NCBI RefSeq assembly: GCF_000155635.1
Contig: NZ_DS990556.1
Location: forward strand, 2,490,607-2,554,606
Source of the DNA: Cyanobium sp. PCC 7001
GTDB lineage: Bacteria; Cyanobacteriota; Cyanobacteriia; PCC-6307; Cyanobiaceae
DNA length: 64,000 bases
Direction: 5' to 3'
The translations under genes were made by a program, and so were the position numbers. This document shows positions 8,376 to 15,531 of the stretch, one piece after another; within the stretch, counting starts at the first letter, position 1; every line of letters begins with the position of its first letter. The notes beneath the pieces were generated by a model. It had not been told where the DNA came from. It was given only the letters and a program-made list of their open reading frames with translations, and did no database searches.

Positions 8376-8402
8376 CTAGCGGACAAAATGGCGGACAAAT
8401 GG
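8358..8402. repeat. Three GCGGACA direct repeats at the integrase start
   Basis: GCGGACAGAAGATGG (8358), GCGGACAAAATGG (8379) and GCGGACAAATGG (8391) lie in one direction over the first integrase codons and just upstream. Short direct repeats in this position are typical of arm-type binding sites of tyrosine recombinases or of sites for self-repression. The assignment is an inference from position. Confidence 0.55.
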
Positions 8403-8506
8403 ATTCTCCAGGGCTTCCGTTTGTTTGTCAAAGCTTCCCATAACTCATTGCAGGGACTAGGCTCTAGCTGCTGATCTCAGTCATGCCTCACATGGAAGGA
8501 GCCCGT

Positions 8507-8544
8507 ATCACCCAAATGACCCATGGGGCCTGGAAGGGCCCCTT
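8507..8544. repeat. 38-bp imperfect direct repeat, copy 1
   Basis: It matches the copy at 11983-12020 in 36 of 38 bases and the same orientation. The inner part, GGGGCC-N6-GGCCCC, can form a six-base-pair hairpin. It lies about 130 bp before the integrase start. It may be a dispersed repeat, the end of a lost element or an attachment-related sequence. Confidence 0.7.
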
Positions 8545-9154
8545 TCACGTCTCTGGGGCTGGGCTCTTCCCTGTCTCAGGGCTGCTGTCTTTTCTCGCCG
8601 TGTGCTGAGGGGCCTTGGCGTTTGTGCGCGCTCACTGTTGTGAGGGTTGCTGCTGTGCCTGCGAGGAGGCCCATCCAGTAAGCGGTGGAACGTGATGAGC
8701 TCCACTGCAGTGGGTGATCATGGACGGATGTGGGCTGCGGCTCTACCAGCACCTTCCAAGACTCAGGCAGTCGGCCCTGCTGCTCACCTCAGCAACGGCT
8801 TCCAAGCTGGTCGCCTGCTGCGAAGGGCCCGATCTGGAGGCAAGTGAGACCCAACGCCACGAGCGACGGGATGCAGTCCTCAGGGTCACCACAGCAGGCA
8901 GAATCATGAGTAGAGATACCTAGAAGCTCGCTGATCGGCTTTCGTGCCTGTTTCGCAATATGTGGAGTGACGGCTCGCCCTTTGATGGTGTCAAGTCGAT
9001 TGCGTAATATGAACACAACGCAGCTGGCCCAAGTGGGGCGGAGTAACGGCTGGCGACACCAGTCGCGGCCTGAAGTTTCATGTGCCGCGGTCACCTGCAA
9101 GAGGGCGGATCGCTCCGTCTTTCCGTGAATGAGTTGTTCTTTGCAAGGATCTTT
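8545..9154. other. About 600 bases without a supported gene
   Basis: Several short frames on both strands are open by chance, but none has a good start site or protein-like composition. The stretch lies between the integrase end of the integrative element and recombinase debris, and may be degenerate mobile DNA. Confidence 0.45.
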
Positions 9155-9292
9155 ATGCGTGCGCTCAGCTCAGCTGGTTTAACGTCCTCGGATCGCGCTG
9201 CCATAGGTCGCACCTCACCTGCAGTTGATCTGCTGATTCGTCTGATTGTCTGCATCCTTTGGGCCGCCGGCATCTACATCCTGGTGTTGTAG
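9155..9292 (+). CDS. Possible small single-span membrane protein
   Basis: 45 residues. The ATG at 9155 has AAGGA seven bases before it. The C-terminal half is a hydrophobic helix (LLIRLIVCILWAAGIYILVL) ending at the stop. The N-terminus is polar. No family is recognised. The good start site and the membrane helix argue for a real gene, but the surroundings are degenerate, so this is uncertain. Confidence 0.35.
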   Translation: MRALSSAGLTSSDRAAIGRTSPAVDLLIRLIVCILWAAGIYILVL

Positions 9293-9321
9293 GGGCTCGT
9301 TGCCCGCCCGTCATCGTGCCC

Positions 9322-9714
9322 TCAGTGCTCACTGGGTCCCGACGTTGACCTTCTCGAGCCCGCTCCATGGATGCGAACCACAAGAACCAGCAACGTGCTG
9401 TTGTCGTCGTCCAGCGTTTCCTGGCTGTACTCGCTGCCCTCCTCCAGGGTGATCATGCGAACGCCGCTATCGATGAGGCCGGCGAGAATCGCCTTGGTTG
9501 CATGAGTTGGTTCCTGCCTGCTCAGTCGGTCGATGGCCTCGACCAGCCGCACCGGGTCCCTCCCAAGCCGGTCGTCATGCGCCAACTCCAGGAATCGCCC
9601 GAGGGCTCCGCGCCTCAAGCTGCCGCTCCAGACCAGCACCTGAAACCTGCTGGACACCGGACACCCGGCTGCCGCCGTAGGCCAGTGGCGCAGGAGACGG
9701 GTGATCGGCCTCAC
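9322..9714 (-). pseudogene. Serine recombinase (resolvase-type), internal fragment
   Basis: The translated frame contains GALGRFLELAHDDRL, LVEAIDRLSRQEP and GVRMITLEEGSEYSQETL, then a TLLVLVV strand. This order (GALGRF..., E-x-x-DRLSR, GV.-.TL-x-x-G-x-x-Y) is that of the resolvase catalytic domain of large serine recombinases. The N-terminal strand with the catalytic serine and everything after the resolvase domain are missing, replaced by arginine- and proline-rich nonsense. It is a remnant of a former mobile element beside the sulfatase gene. Confidence 0.55.
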
Positions 9715-9837
9715 GGATGCCTGGATGGCCGAGAGCCTGGAGCGTCACCACCAGGCCCTGGACTGTTTCCGCGGCTGTGCGGCCCTGCTGGATGTCGAGA
9801 CCTTTGCAAGGCTGCCGCCTCAGCCTTGCCCGATTCC

Positions 9838-11274
9838 TTACTGACGAGGTGTGAAGGAACCTGCTTCCTGCCGAGGCGGATACTCCTTGAACGTGGCCAT
9901 GAAGTTGCTGACCAGGTCCTTGAGCGGAACCATTGCAAACATCCGACGAACCAGCCAGTCGTCATAATAGGATGATTGTTCGGGAGCCTCCTCGAAGGGG
10001 TCGGCTCGCAAGTTGATGAACAGCGGAGCCTTCCTTGGCTCCTGCCCAAAAATCCATGCACTCATCCCGTGATGGACTTGGGTGCTGAAGTGAAACTTGT
10101 AGTCCAGATAGCGTACGGCTCCAAGGGTTCCATCGTCGACAAAGTAGAAAAATGTCTTGCGCGGTCCTTCGGAGACTTCTTTCTTCAAGTAGGGGAGAAA
10201 GTTGTAGCCGTCAAGATGTACCCTGAAAGAGTTGTCACCTGCCGTGTGGCCCGCGAGTAACTTCTCCTTGATGTCAGGCTCACCGACTGCGGCCAGCAGC
10301 GTAGGCAGCAGGTCTTCCAGAGAGATGATTTCATTCGACACCCAACCAGCCTGGATCTGTCCAGGCCACCGGATCATCAGAGGCACCCGCACGCCACCCT
10401 CCCAGGTGGTTGCCTTCTCTCCCTTGAAGGGAGACGTTCCGCCATCGGGCCAGGAGAACTTTTCGGCGCCGTTGTCTGTCGTGTAGATCACGATTGTATT
10501 GTCGGCTATCCCGAGTTCATCCAGTTCTGCCAGCAGCTGCCCGATGTGTCCATCATGCTCAACCATGCCATCAGCATAAATGCCTTTCCCGGTCTTCCCT
10601 GCCGACTCTGGCTTCAAGTGGGTAAAGATATGCATTCTTGTTGTGTTGAACCAGCAGAAGAAAGGTGTTTCCGCCTTGTGCTGACGCTCGATGAAGTCAA
10701 GCGTTGCGCCCAGGAACTCCTCGTCGACCGTCTCCATGCGCTTACGGTTCAAGGGCCCCGTGTCCTCCACGGCCCCCCCAGCCGTCGACTTCAGCACACC
10801 GCGTGGCCCGTACTTCCGACGGAACTCGGGATCCTTGGGGTAATCAGGATTTTCTGGCTCTTCTTCTGCATTCAGGTGATAGAGATTCCCAAAGAACTCG
10901 TCAAACCCATGCTGCGTGGGTAGAAATTCATCCAGATCCCCAAGGTGATTCTTGCCGAACTGGCCAGTCGCGTACCCATGGGGTTTGAGGAGCTCGGCAA
11001 TTGTTGGATCTTCTTTTTGCAATCCAATGGGATCGCCAGGCATGCCAATCTTGAGCAGTCCTGTCCGCTTGGGAGATTGACCCGTGATGAAGGCTGCGCG
11101 ACCAGCCGTGCAGCTCTGTTGTCCATAGGCATCGGTGAACATGATGCCTTCGCGGGCTATTCTGTCAATGTTTGGCGTTTGATATCCCATCATCCCGTGG
11201 TTGTATGCACTGGTGTTAAACCATCCGATGTCATCGCCAAAAATGACGACGATGTTGGGCTTCTGCTGGGTCAC
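9838..11274 (-). CDS. Arylsulfatase-type sulfatase (CxAxR class)
   Basis: 478 residues, no signal peptide. The N-terminus begins with PNIVVIFGDDIGW, whose Asp14 and Asp15 bind the metal. The active-site motif is SCTAGRAAFITG: Cys55, to be converted to formylglycine, and Arg59, in the CxAxR variant of the usual CxPxR. Further family blocks are GKNHLGD, TTDNGAE and WEGGVRVPLMIRWPG. The enzyme should hydrolyse a sulfate ester; the substrate is unknown. A formylglycine-generating enzyme is not encoded in this window. The gene stands alone, in degenerate DNA with recombinase debris downstream, which points to horizontal transfer. Confidence 0.9.
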   Translation of the reverse strand: MTQQKPNIVVIFGDDIGWFNTSAYNHGMMGYQTPNIDRIAREGIMFTDAYGQQSCTAGRAAFITGQSPKRTGLLKIGMPGDPIGLQKEDPTIAELLKPHGYATGQFGKNHLGDLDEFLPTQHGFDEFFGNLYHLNAEEEPENPDYPKDPEFRRKYGPRGVLKSTAGGAVEDTGPLNRKRMETVDEEFLGATLDFIERQHKAETPFFCWFNTTRMHIFTHLKPESAGKTGKGIYADGMVEHDGHIGQLLAELDELGIADNTIVIYTTDNGAEKFSWPDGGTSPFKGEKATTWEGGVRVPLMIRWPGQIQAGWVSNEIISLEDLLPTLLAAVGEPDIKEKLLAGHTAGDNSFRVHLDGYNFLPYLKKEVSEGPRKTFFYFVDDGTLGAVRYLDYKFHFSTQVHHGMSAWIFGQEPRKAPLFINLRADPFEEAPEQSSYYDDWLVRRMFAMVPLKDLVSNFMATFKEYPPRQEAGSFTPRQ

Positions 11275-11982
11275 GGCTGAAGAGAGTTTGCATGACTGGC
11301 CTCAGTGTGGCGGTGCCGAACGTCACTTCTGCGACTCACATTTTTTTTTAATGACATCCGTGACGGTGTGGTCCATGGAGCCACGTCCGTGCTCGTGCCG
11401 CACCTGATCTTGTTGAGGTCCGGCCCATTCTGGGGCTGCCATGGGGCGCTTCCCGACTGACGGGTTGCTGAGGGCACACGCCGTTTGCTGGCTTGTCCTT
11501 CCTCGGGCATGGGTGGTGCTGTCCCGGGCCAGCGGCACGCCTCCCACGGATCCGTCACCAGAATTCGGCAGTGCTCGGCCACCACGTCGCCGGCATCGGC
11601 CACATGGCCGCCGAGGGCGAGGGAATTGGGCTTGAGGTCGTCCGTCCCCCCATCGCGCCTCCGCCTCGCTGATGGCCGGGTCGTGGGGGAAGGTCGCGCC
11701 GGCACGGAAGACCGGCTCCAGAGGCTCAACTCCTCGCGGATCGATGGCGCTGGGAGAACAACACGTTCAGGCCGCATTCGGCCCTCCAGGGGCGTGCGCC
11801 CCTTGAGGCAGCTCAACCAGGAGCTGCCGCATGACCATGACCACCCACTCCCATAAGGATTGGACCGATAACGGAGGTCACGTCAAAATCACCCTCTCAG
11901 CTTTCCGGGAAGTCCGTGTTCCTGCCCAAGACTCCTTGCTAATGCTGCAATCTCAAGTCAGGCTCAGAGTCTAAATGTCCGG
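11275..11982. other. About 700 bases without a supported gene, upstream of the sulfatase
   Basis: Open frames exist on both strands but are rich in arginine, proline and serine without recognisable motifs. A run of ten T lies near 11340. One frame on the minus strand contains a more protein-like block (NSLALGGHVADAGDVVAEHC), which may be a gene fragment I cannot place. The sulfatase promoter should lie near 11275-11350. Confidence 0.4.
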
Positions 11983-12020
11983 ATCACCCAGATGACCCAT
12001 GGGGCCTGGATGGGCCCCTT
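11983..12020. repeat. 38-bp imperfect direct repeat, copy 2
   Basis: Second copy of the repeat at 8507-8544, with two base differences and the same GGGGCC-N6-GGCCCC hairpin core. Together the copies bracket the degenerate sulfatase-containing segment of about 3.4 kb. Confidence 0.7.
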
Positions 12021-12183
12021 CAGCTATCGCGCCTTGTAGCTCTCCACCGGACTCTGGGGTTGTCTCCCAAGCGCGAGGCTTCGACCGCCCCTCGGTGAGG
12101 ACTGAAGAGATTGAAGCCATCATCCGCTGGATCTTTGCCTCCCTCTTGCGGTGGACGATTCAGAGTCCCGCCGCAGTTGCTCC

Positions 12184-12495
12184 TCAGAGCGTCAACAGCA
12201 CCACGGAGCTGAGCTCCTCCCCTTTGGCCGGCGGACGCTCCCGGCAGATGTGCACGATGGGTTCGGGGTGCCAGAGGAGAAGCAGGGTGCGGTGCTCCTC
12301 CGCACTGAGAACCCGCCGCTTCCCGTGCAGCCCCACGTAGAGCTGGCCCTTGTGATCCATCAGCCAGCTGATCTTGGTCGCCAGGTTGAGCGGCAGCTTG
12401 CGGAACAGTTCCCAGCACCGCATCGCCCTGCCCTCGCCTTCCCGGTCGTCAGTGGCCCGAAGGATCTTCAGGCGGAGCCTGAGGTGTTTCCCCAT
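12184..12495 (-). CDS. Small protein of unknown function
   Basis: 103 residues from the ATG at 12495. The sequence is balanced and protein-like, with a basic N-terminus (MGKHLRLRLKILRATDD), a helix (RCWELFRKLPLNLATKISWL) and a mixed C-terminus (EEHRTLLLLWHPEPIVHICRE). No family is recognised. It starts 22 bases after the stop of the other small gene upstream on the same strand, so the two may be co-transcribed. Confidence 0.5.
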   Translation of the reverse strand: MGKHLRLRLKILRATDDREGEGRAMRCWELFRKLPLNLATKISWLMDHKGQLYVGLHGKRRVLSAEEHRTLLLLWHPEPIVHICRERPPAKGEELSSVVLLTL

Positions 12496-12517
12496 CAACG
12501 TTGCGACCCTGCCGACA

Positions 12518-12808
12518 TCAGCGTACGGCCACTGGGCGTGCGCATCGCTCGTCGTCGCTGCAAAGCTCCGGGTAGCGAGGCATCGCGCTCCATGCCCTCA
12601 AGACAGCGTCGTGGTACGCGGGGTGGCTGATGCTGTGCTTGACGTTGGAGGACGCGAATGTTTCCAGCTGGGCTTGCATCGCATCGGCAACCTGAATCTG
12701 AAACATATCCCCCGTGGCAAACCGCCGTGGCAAAGCTCCGCGCGATGTCGCCTCAGCGGCCTGCTCGCACCAGCAGCCGATCTCCCTGCGGATCGGCCTT
12801 CCCCCCAC
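12518..12808 (-). CDS. Possible small protein of unknown function
   Basis: 96 residues from a GTG at 12808. The middle (FQIQVADAMQAQLETFASSN followed by HSISHPAYHDAVLRAWSAM) looks like real protein. The N-terminal third is less convincing; an ATG at residue 35 is a possible alternative start. It is divergent from the CorA gene, 26 bases away. Function unknown. Confidence 0.4.
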   Translation of the reverse strand: MGGRPIRREIGCWCEQAAEATSRGALPRRFATGDMFQIQVADAMQAQLETFASSNVKHSISHPAYHDAVLRAWSAMPRYPELCSDDERCARPVAVR

Positions 12809-12834
12809 CGTGCGGCGATCGCTAGAACGCTGGG

Positions 12835-13938
12835 ATGACCCGCATCGATCCAGGCAGCCTGCGCTCCAGACCCCTGGACGCGCGTCCTGGTGGCCTTCCC
12901 GCCAGCCTGTTCGTGCACGGTGGCAGGGCGCCGACCCAGCTCTCGGCGCTCGTGTTCCTTCCCACCGGGATGCAGGCCCGGGACGCGCTCCAGCTGGAGG
13001 ATCTCCCGGGCCTGCTGGCAGACAGGCGGCCGCTCTGGATCCGGCTGCAGGGCATGGCGGACCCAGCGCTCATCCGTGCCGTGCTCGGCAGGCTGGGGGT
13101 GCCGCCGGCTTTCCATGCGCCGCTGCTCGAGGTGCCCCAGCGGCCCAGGGTGGACTCCCTGGGCGATGTGGTTCTCGCCATCCTGCACCGACTCAGCTGC
13201 TCGGAGACCACCGAACGCCTGGTGGGCGAGCAGGTGGGGCTGCTGCTGCTGCCGAACCTGCTGATCAGCATCGAGGAGGTGCCGAAACCTCGCTCGTTCC
13301 CGGAACTCACCCAGTGGCTCGCCTCCCTGGATCCTCCGCCCACGCGCGAGGATCTCGACGACATCCTCCACTTCCTGATCGACGAAGTGCTGGACGATCT
13401 GTTCCCGCTGCTGGAGAAGCTGGCCGACAGGCTCGAGGCCCTGGAGGAAGAGGCCCTGCGCCATCCCACCCCGCGTCTGCTCAACCGCGCCTACGACGTG
13501 CGTGGCAGCCTGCGGGACATTCGCGGCCAGGTGTGGCCCCTGCGCCATCAGATCATGGTGCTGCTCCGGCAGACCCAGCGGTTGCTGGGGCCTGAGGCTC
13601 TGCACGGCTTTCAGGACATGGAGCAGCGGGTGGGTCTGATCTTCGAGGGCTGCGAACTGCTGCGCCGGCAGTGCGACAGCGTGACCGACGCCTACATGGC
13701 CAGCATCAGCAACCGCATGAACCAGGTGATGAAAACCCTGGCCATCGTCTCGTCCATTTTCGCGCCGCTCACATTCATCGCCGGCATCTACGGCATGAAC
13801 TTCGTGGCCATGCCGGAGCTGAAGTGGGCCTATGGCTACGCCCTGGTGCTCGTGGCCATGGCCAGCGTCGCCCTGCTGCAGAGCTACTGGCTGTGGCGTC
13901 GCGGCTGGTTTCAGGACTGGACGGCACTGCGCCGTTGA
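12835..13938 (+). CDS. CorA-family magnesium/divalent cation transporter
   Basis: 367 residues. CorA proteins form pentameric inner-membrane channels for Mg2+, Co2+ or, in the ZntB branch, Zn2+. The defining YGMNF motif is at residues 320-322, at the end of the first of two C-terminal membrane helices (MKTLAIVSSIFAPLTFIAGI and GYALVLVAMASVALLQSYWLW). The long N-terminal part is the cytoplasmic funnel with the helical stalk (LEKLADRLEALEEEAL). The loop after GMN reads VAMPEL rather than the common (F/N)MPEL. The gene ends two bases before the convergent grrM gene. The exact ion cannot be told from sequence. Confidence 0.9.
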   Translation: MTRIDPGSLRSRPLDARPGGLPASLFVHGGRAPTQLSALVFLPTGMQARDALQLEDLPGLLADRRPLWIRLQGMADPALIRAVLGRLGVPPAFHAPLLEVPQRPRVDSLGDVVLAILHRLSCSETTERLVGEQVGLLLLPNLLISIEEVPKPRSFPELTQWLASLDPPPTREDLDDILHFLIDEVLDDLFPLLEKLADRLEALEEEALRHPTPRLLNRAYDVRGSLRDIRGQVWPLRHQIMVLLRQTQRLLGPEALHGFQDMEQRVGLIFEGCELLRRQCDSVTDAYMASISNRMNQVMKTLAIVSSIFAPLTFIAGIYGMNFVAMPELKWAYGYALVLVAMASVALLQSYWLWRRGWFQDWTALRR

Positions 13939-13940
13939 CC

Positions 13941-15068
13941 TCAGAGCTCCAGCTCCTCCTCCAGCTTCGCCATCACCACATCCGCCACGTGCTGGATGCG
14001 GTAGCGGCAGGCCTGGGTCTCGCTGGCCCGGAAGCTGCCGGTTTCCCAGTACTTGTTGCTGCCGGCCCCGCCCCCGCAGATGCCGAAATAGCTGCAGCTG
14101 CTGCGGCAGGCTTCGATGCCGGCCTGCATGTCGGCCCACATGCGCTGGAAGCGCGGATGGCTGCAGGCCGATTCCAGCGAATCGGTGAGCACGTTGCCGA
14201 GGTTGAACAGGCCGTAGCTGGTCTCCACCGACAGCAGCTCCGGATCGAAGGTGGAGAAGTTGCCCTGATGATCCACGCTCACGATCGCCATCGGGTGGTT
14301 GAGATCGGAATGGTCCACCCGGGAGCGGCTGGCGATGAAGGTGTAGAGATCCTCGAACTCGCGAATGCGCAGGGCTCCGCCGGCCTCCACCACCCGGTCC
14401 CAGACCCGTCCGAGAAAGCGGCGGTACTGGTCTTCACAGCTCTCCCCGCCAAGGCTGGAGCGCTTGTGCACTCCCTCGGTTTCCTCCATGTTGAAGCCCA
14501 CCTCGCTGATGCCGTGCTCCAGGTAGAAGTCCACCAGGGCATCGGCGTGCTGCAGGGAGTCTTCGGTGAGCACGCTGATCACCGAGAAGGGAATGCCGGC
14601 CTCCTGCAGGGCCCGGATTCCGCGCATGGTGTCCGCATGGCTGCCCCGGCCCAGCCGTGTGCGGCGGTGGCTGTCGTGCAGGAAGGCCGGCCCGTCGAGG
14701 CTCACCCCCACCGTGATGCCATGCCGCCGGAAACACTCGCACCAGGTGGCGTTGATCAGGGTGCCGTTGGTCTGCAGGGCCTGCGCCACCTGCACGCCCG
14801 GATGGGGCTCCAGCATCTCCCGCAGGATCTCACTGGCGCGCGTGTAGAAGGCGGGGGGGCGGGTGAGCGGTTCACCGGCGTGCCACAGCAGGGTGAGCCC
14901 CTCGCCGAGATAAGGACTCTCCAGCACCCGCTGCAGGATGGGGCGCAGCAAGCCCTCGTCCAGCAGCTGGCGGCGTTGGCGATCGGGCAGATAGCAGTAG
15001 GAGCAGTCGAGGTTGCACAGCGAGGTGGGTTGGATCACCAGCAAGCGGATCGGCCCGAAGCTGCTCAC
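13941..15068 (-). CDS. grrM: Radical SAM/SPASM peptide maturase GrrM (cyclophane-forming)
   Basis: 375 residues from a GTG ten bases after the precursor gene. The radical SAM cluster motif is CNLDCSYC (Cys18, Cys22, Cys25), followed by the GEPLTRP and TNGTL blocks. The C-terminal part carries the SPASM cysteines (IEACRSSCSYFGICGGGAGSN and QACRY) that hold auxiliary iron-sulfur clusters. Length and motifs match GrrM/OscB maturases, which crosslink an aromatic side chain to a neighbouring residue two positions later in FxN-type motifs (known for the triceptide class). The adjoining gene encodes a matching glycine-rich FVN-repeat precursor, and the GrrP gene lies upstream, so the assignment is strong. 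Confidence 0.92.
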   Translation of the reverse strand: MSSFGPIRLLVIQPTSLCNLDCSYCYLPDRQRRQLLDEGLLRPILQRVLESPYLGEGLTLLWHAGEPLTRPPAFYTRASEILREMLEPHPGVQVAQALQTNGTLINATWCECFRRHGITVGVSLDGPAFLHDSHRRTRLGRGSHADTMRGIRALQEAGIPFSVISVLTEDSLQHADALVDFYLEHGISEVGFNMEETEGVHKRSSLGGESCEDQYRRFLGRVWDRVVEAGGALRIREFEDLYTFIASRSRVDHSDLNHPMAIVSVDHQGNFSTFDPELLSVETSYGLFNLGNVLTDSLESACSHPRFQRMWADMQAGIEACRSSCSYFGICGGGAGSNKYWETGSFRASETQACRYRIQHVADVVMAKLEEELEL

Positions 15069-15078
15069 GGCTTGCCAC

Positions 15079-15459
15079 TCACCAGTTCACGAAACCCACG
15101 CCGGGACGGGCCCCATTGACGAAACCACCACCCCGGTAGCCGCCCCCCCCGTTCACAAAGCCGCGGCTGCCGCCGTAGTAGCCGTGGTTGTTCACGAACC
15201 CCCGGTTCACGCCATTGGCGAAGCGGCGGCCTGGCCCCCCGTTCACGAAGCCCCGCGCCAGGGCGTCCCCGGTGGTTCCATCGCCTGCGGCCGGGGCGGA
15301 CTCGTCGAAGCGCTGCAGCAGAGCCAGGCTGATGCGCTCCAGCCGGGCCTCCACATCGGTGCCGCCGGGGGATGGCGTGGTTCGGGCCGCCGCGGGTTCC
15401 GCCAGAGCCGCGCAGGCCATCAGCAGAACCAGCAGGGAGAAGCGAGTGCCGGTGGTCAT
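15079..15459 (-). CDS. grrA: GrrA-type glycine-rich RiPP precursor peptide
   Basis: 126 residues from the ATG at 15459; a TTG four codons upstream is the alternative. Residues 5-25 look like a signal peptide (TRFSLLVLLMACAALAEPAAA), usual in this family. A leader follows with the helix VEARLERISLALLQRF, a likely GrrM docking site. The C-terminal 56 residues are rich in Gly, Asn and Arg and contain six FxN motifs: FVN at 71, 88, 101, 113 and 123, and FAN at 80. The peptide ends in FVNW. Each FxN is a candidate three-residue cyclophane. The product is probably exported; its activity is unknown. Confidence 0.92.
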   Translation of the reverse strand: MTTGTRFSLLVLLMACAALAEPAAARTTPSPGGTDVEARLERISLALLQRFDESAPAAGDGTTGDALARGFVNGGPGRRFANGVNRGFVNNHGYYGGSRGFVNGGGGYRGGGFVNGARPGVGFVNW

Positions 15460-15531
15460 GGTGAGCGCCAAAGGGGAGGAGTCGGTAGGGCGGATGGAAC
15501 CAGGCGGCTGAGCGCCAGCTCAAGGCTTGGC

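Noticed and set aside
8354..8545. The 38-bp repeat copy as the att site of the integrase
   Set aside because: The second copy lies on the side away from the integrative element genes, so the pair does not bracket the integrase; kept only as an unexplained repeat.
11271..11816. Minus-strand frame upstream of the sulfatase
   Set aside because: Mostly Arg/Pro/Ser-rich; one protein-like block is not enough to call a gene, so it is only mentioned as a possible fragment.
12598..14139. Minus-strand frame of over 500 codons opposite corA
   Set aside because: Gln/His/Arg-rich shadow of the CorA gene, which has the GMN motif and correct membrane helices.
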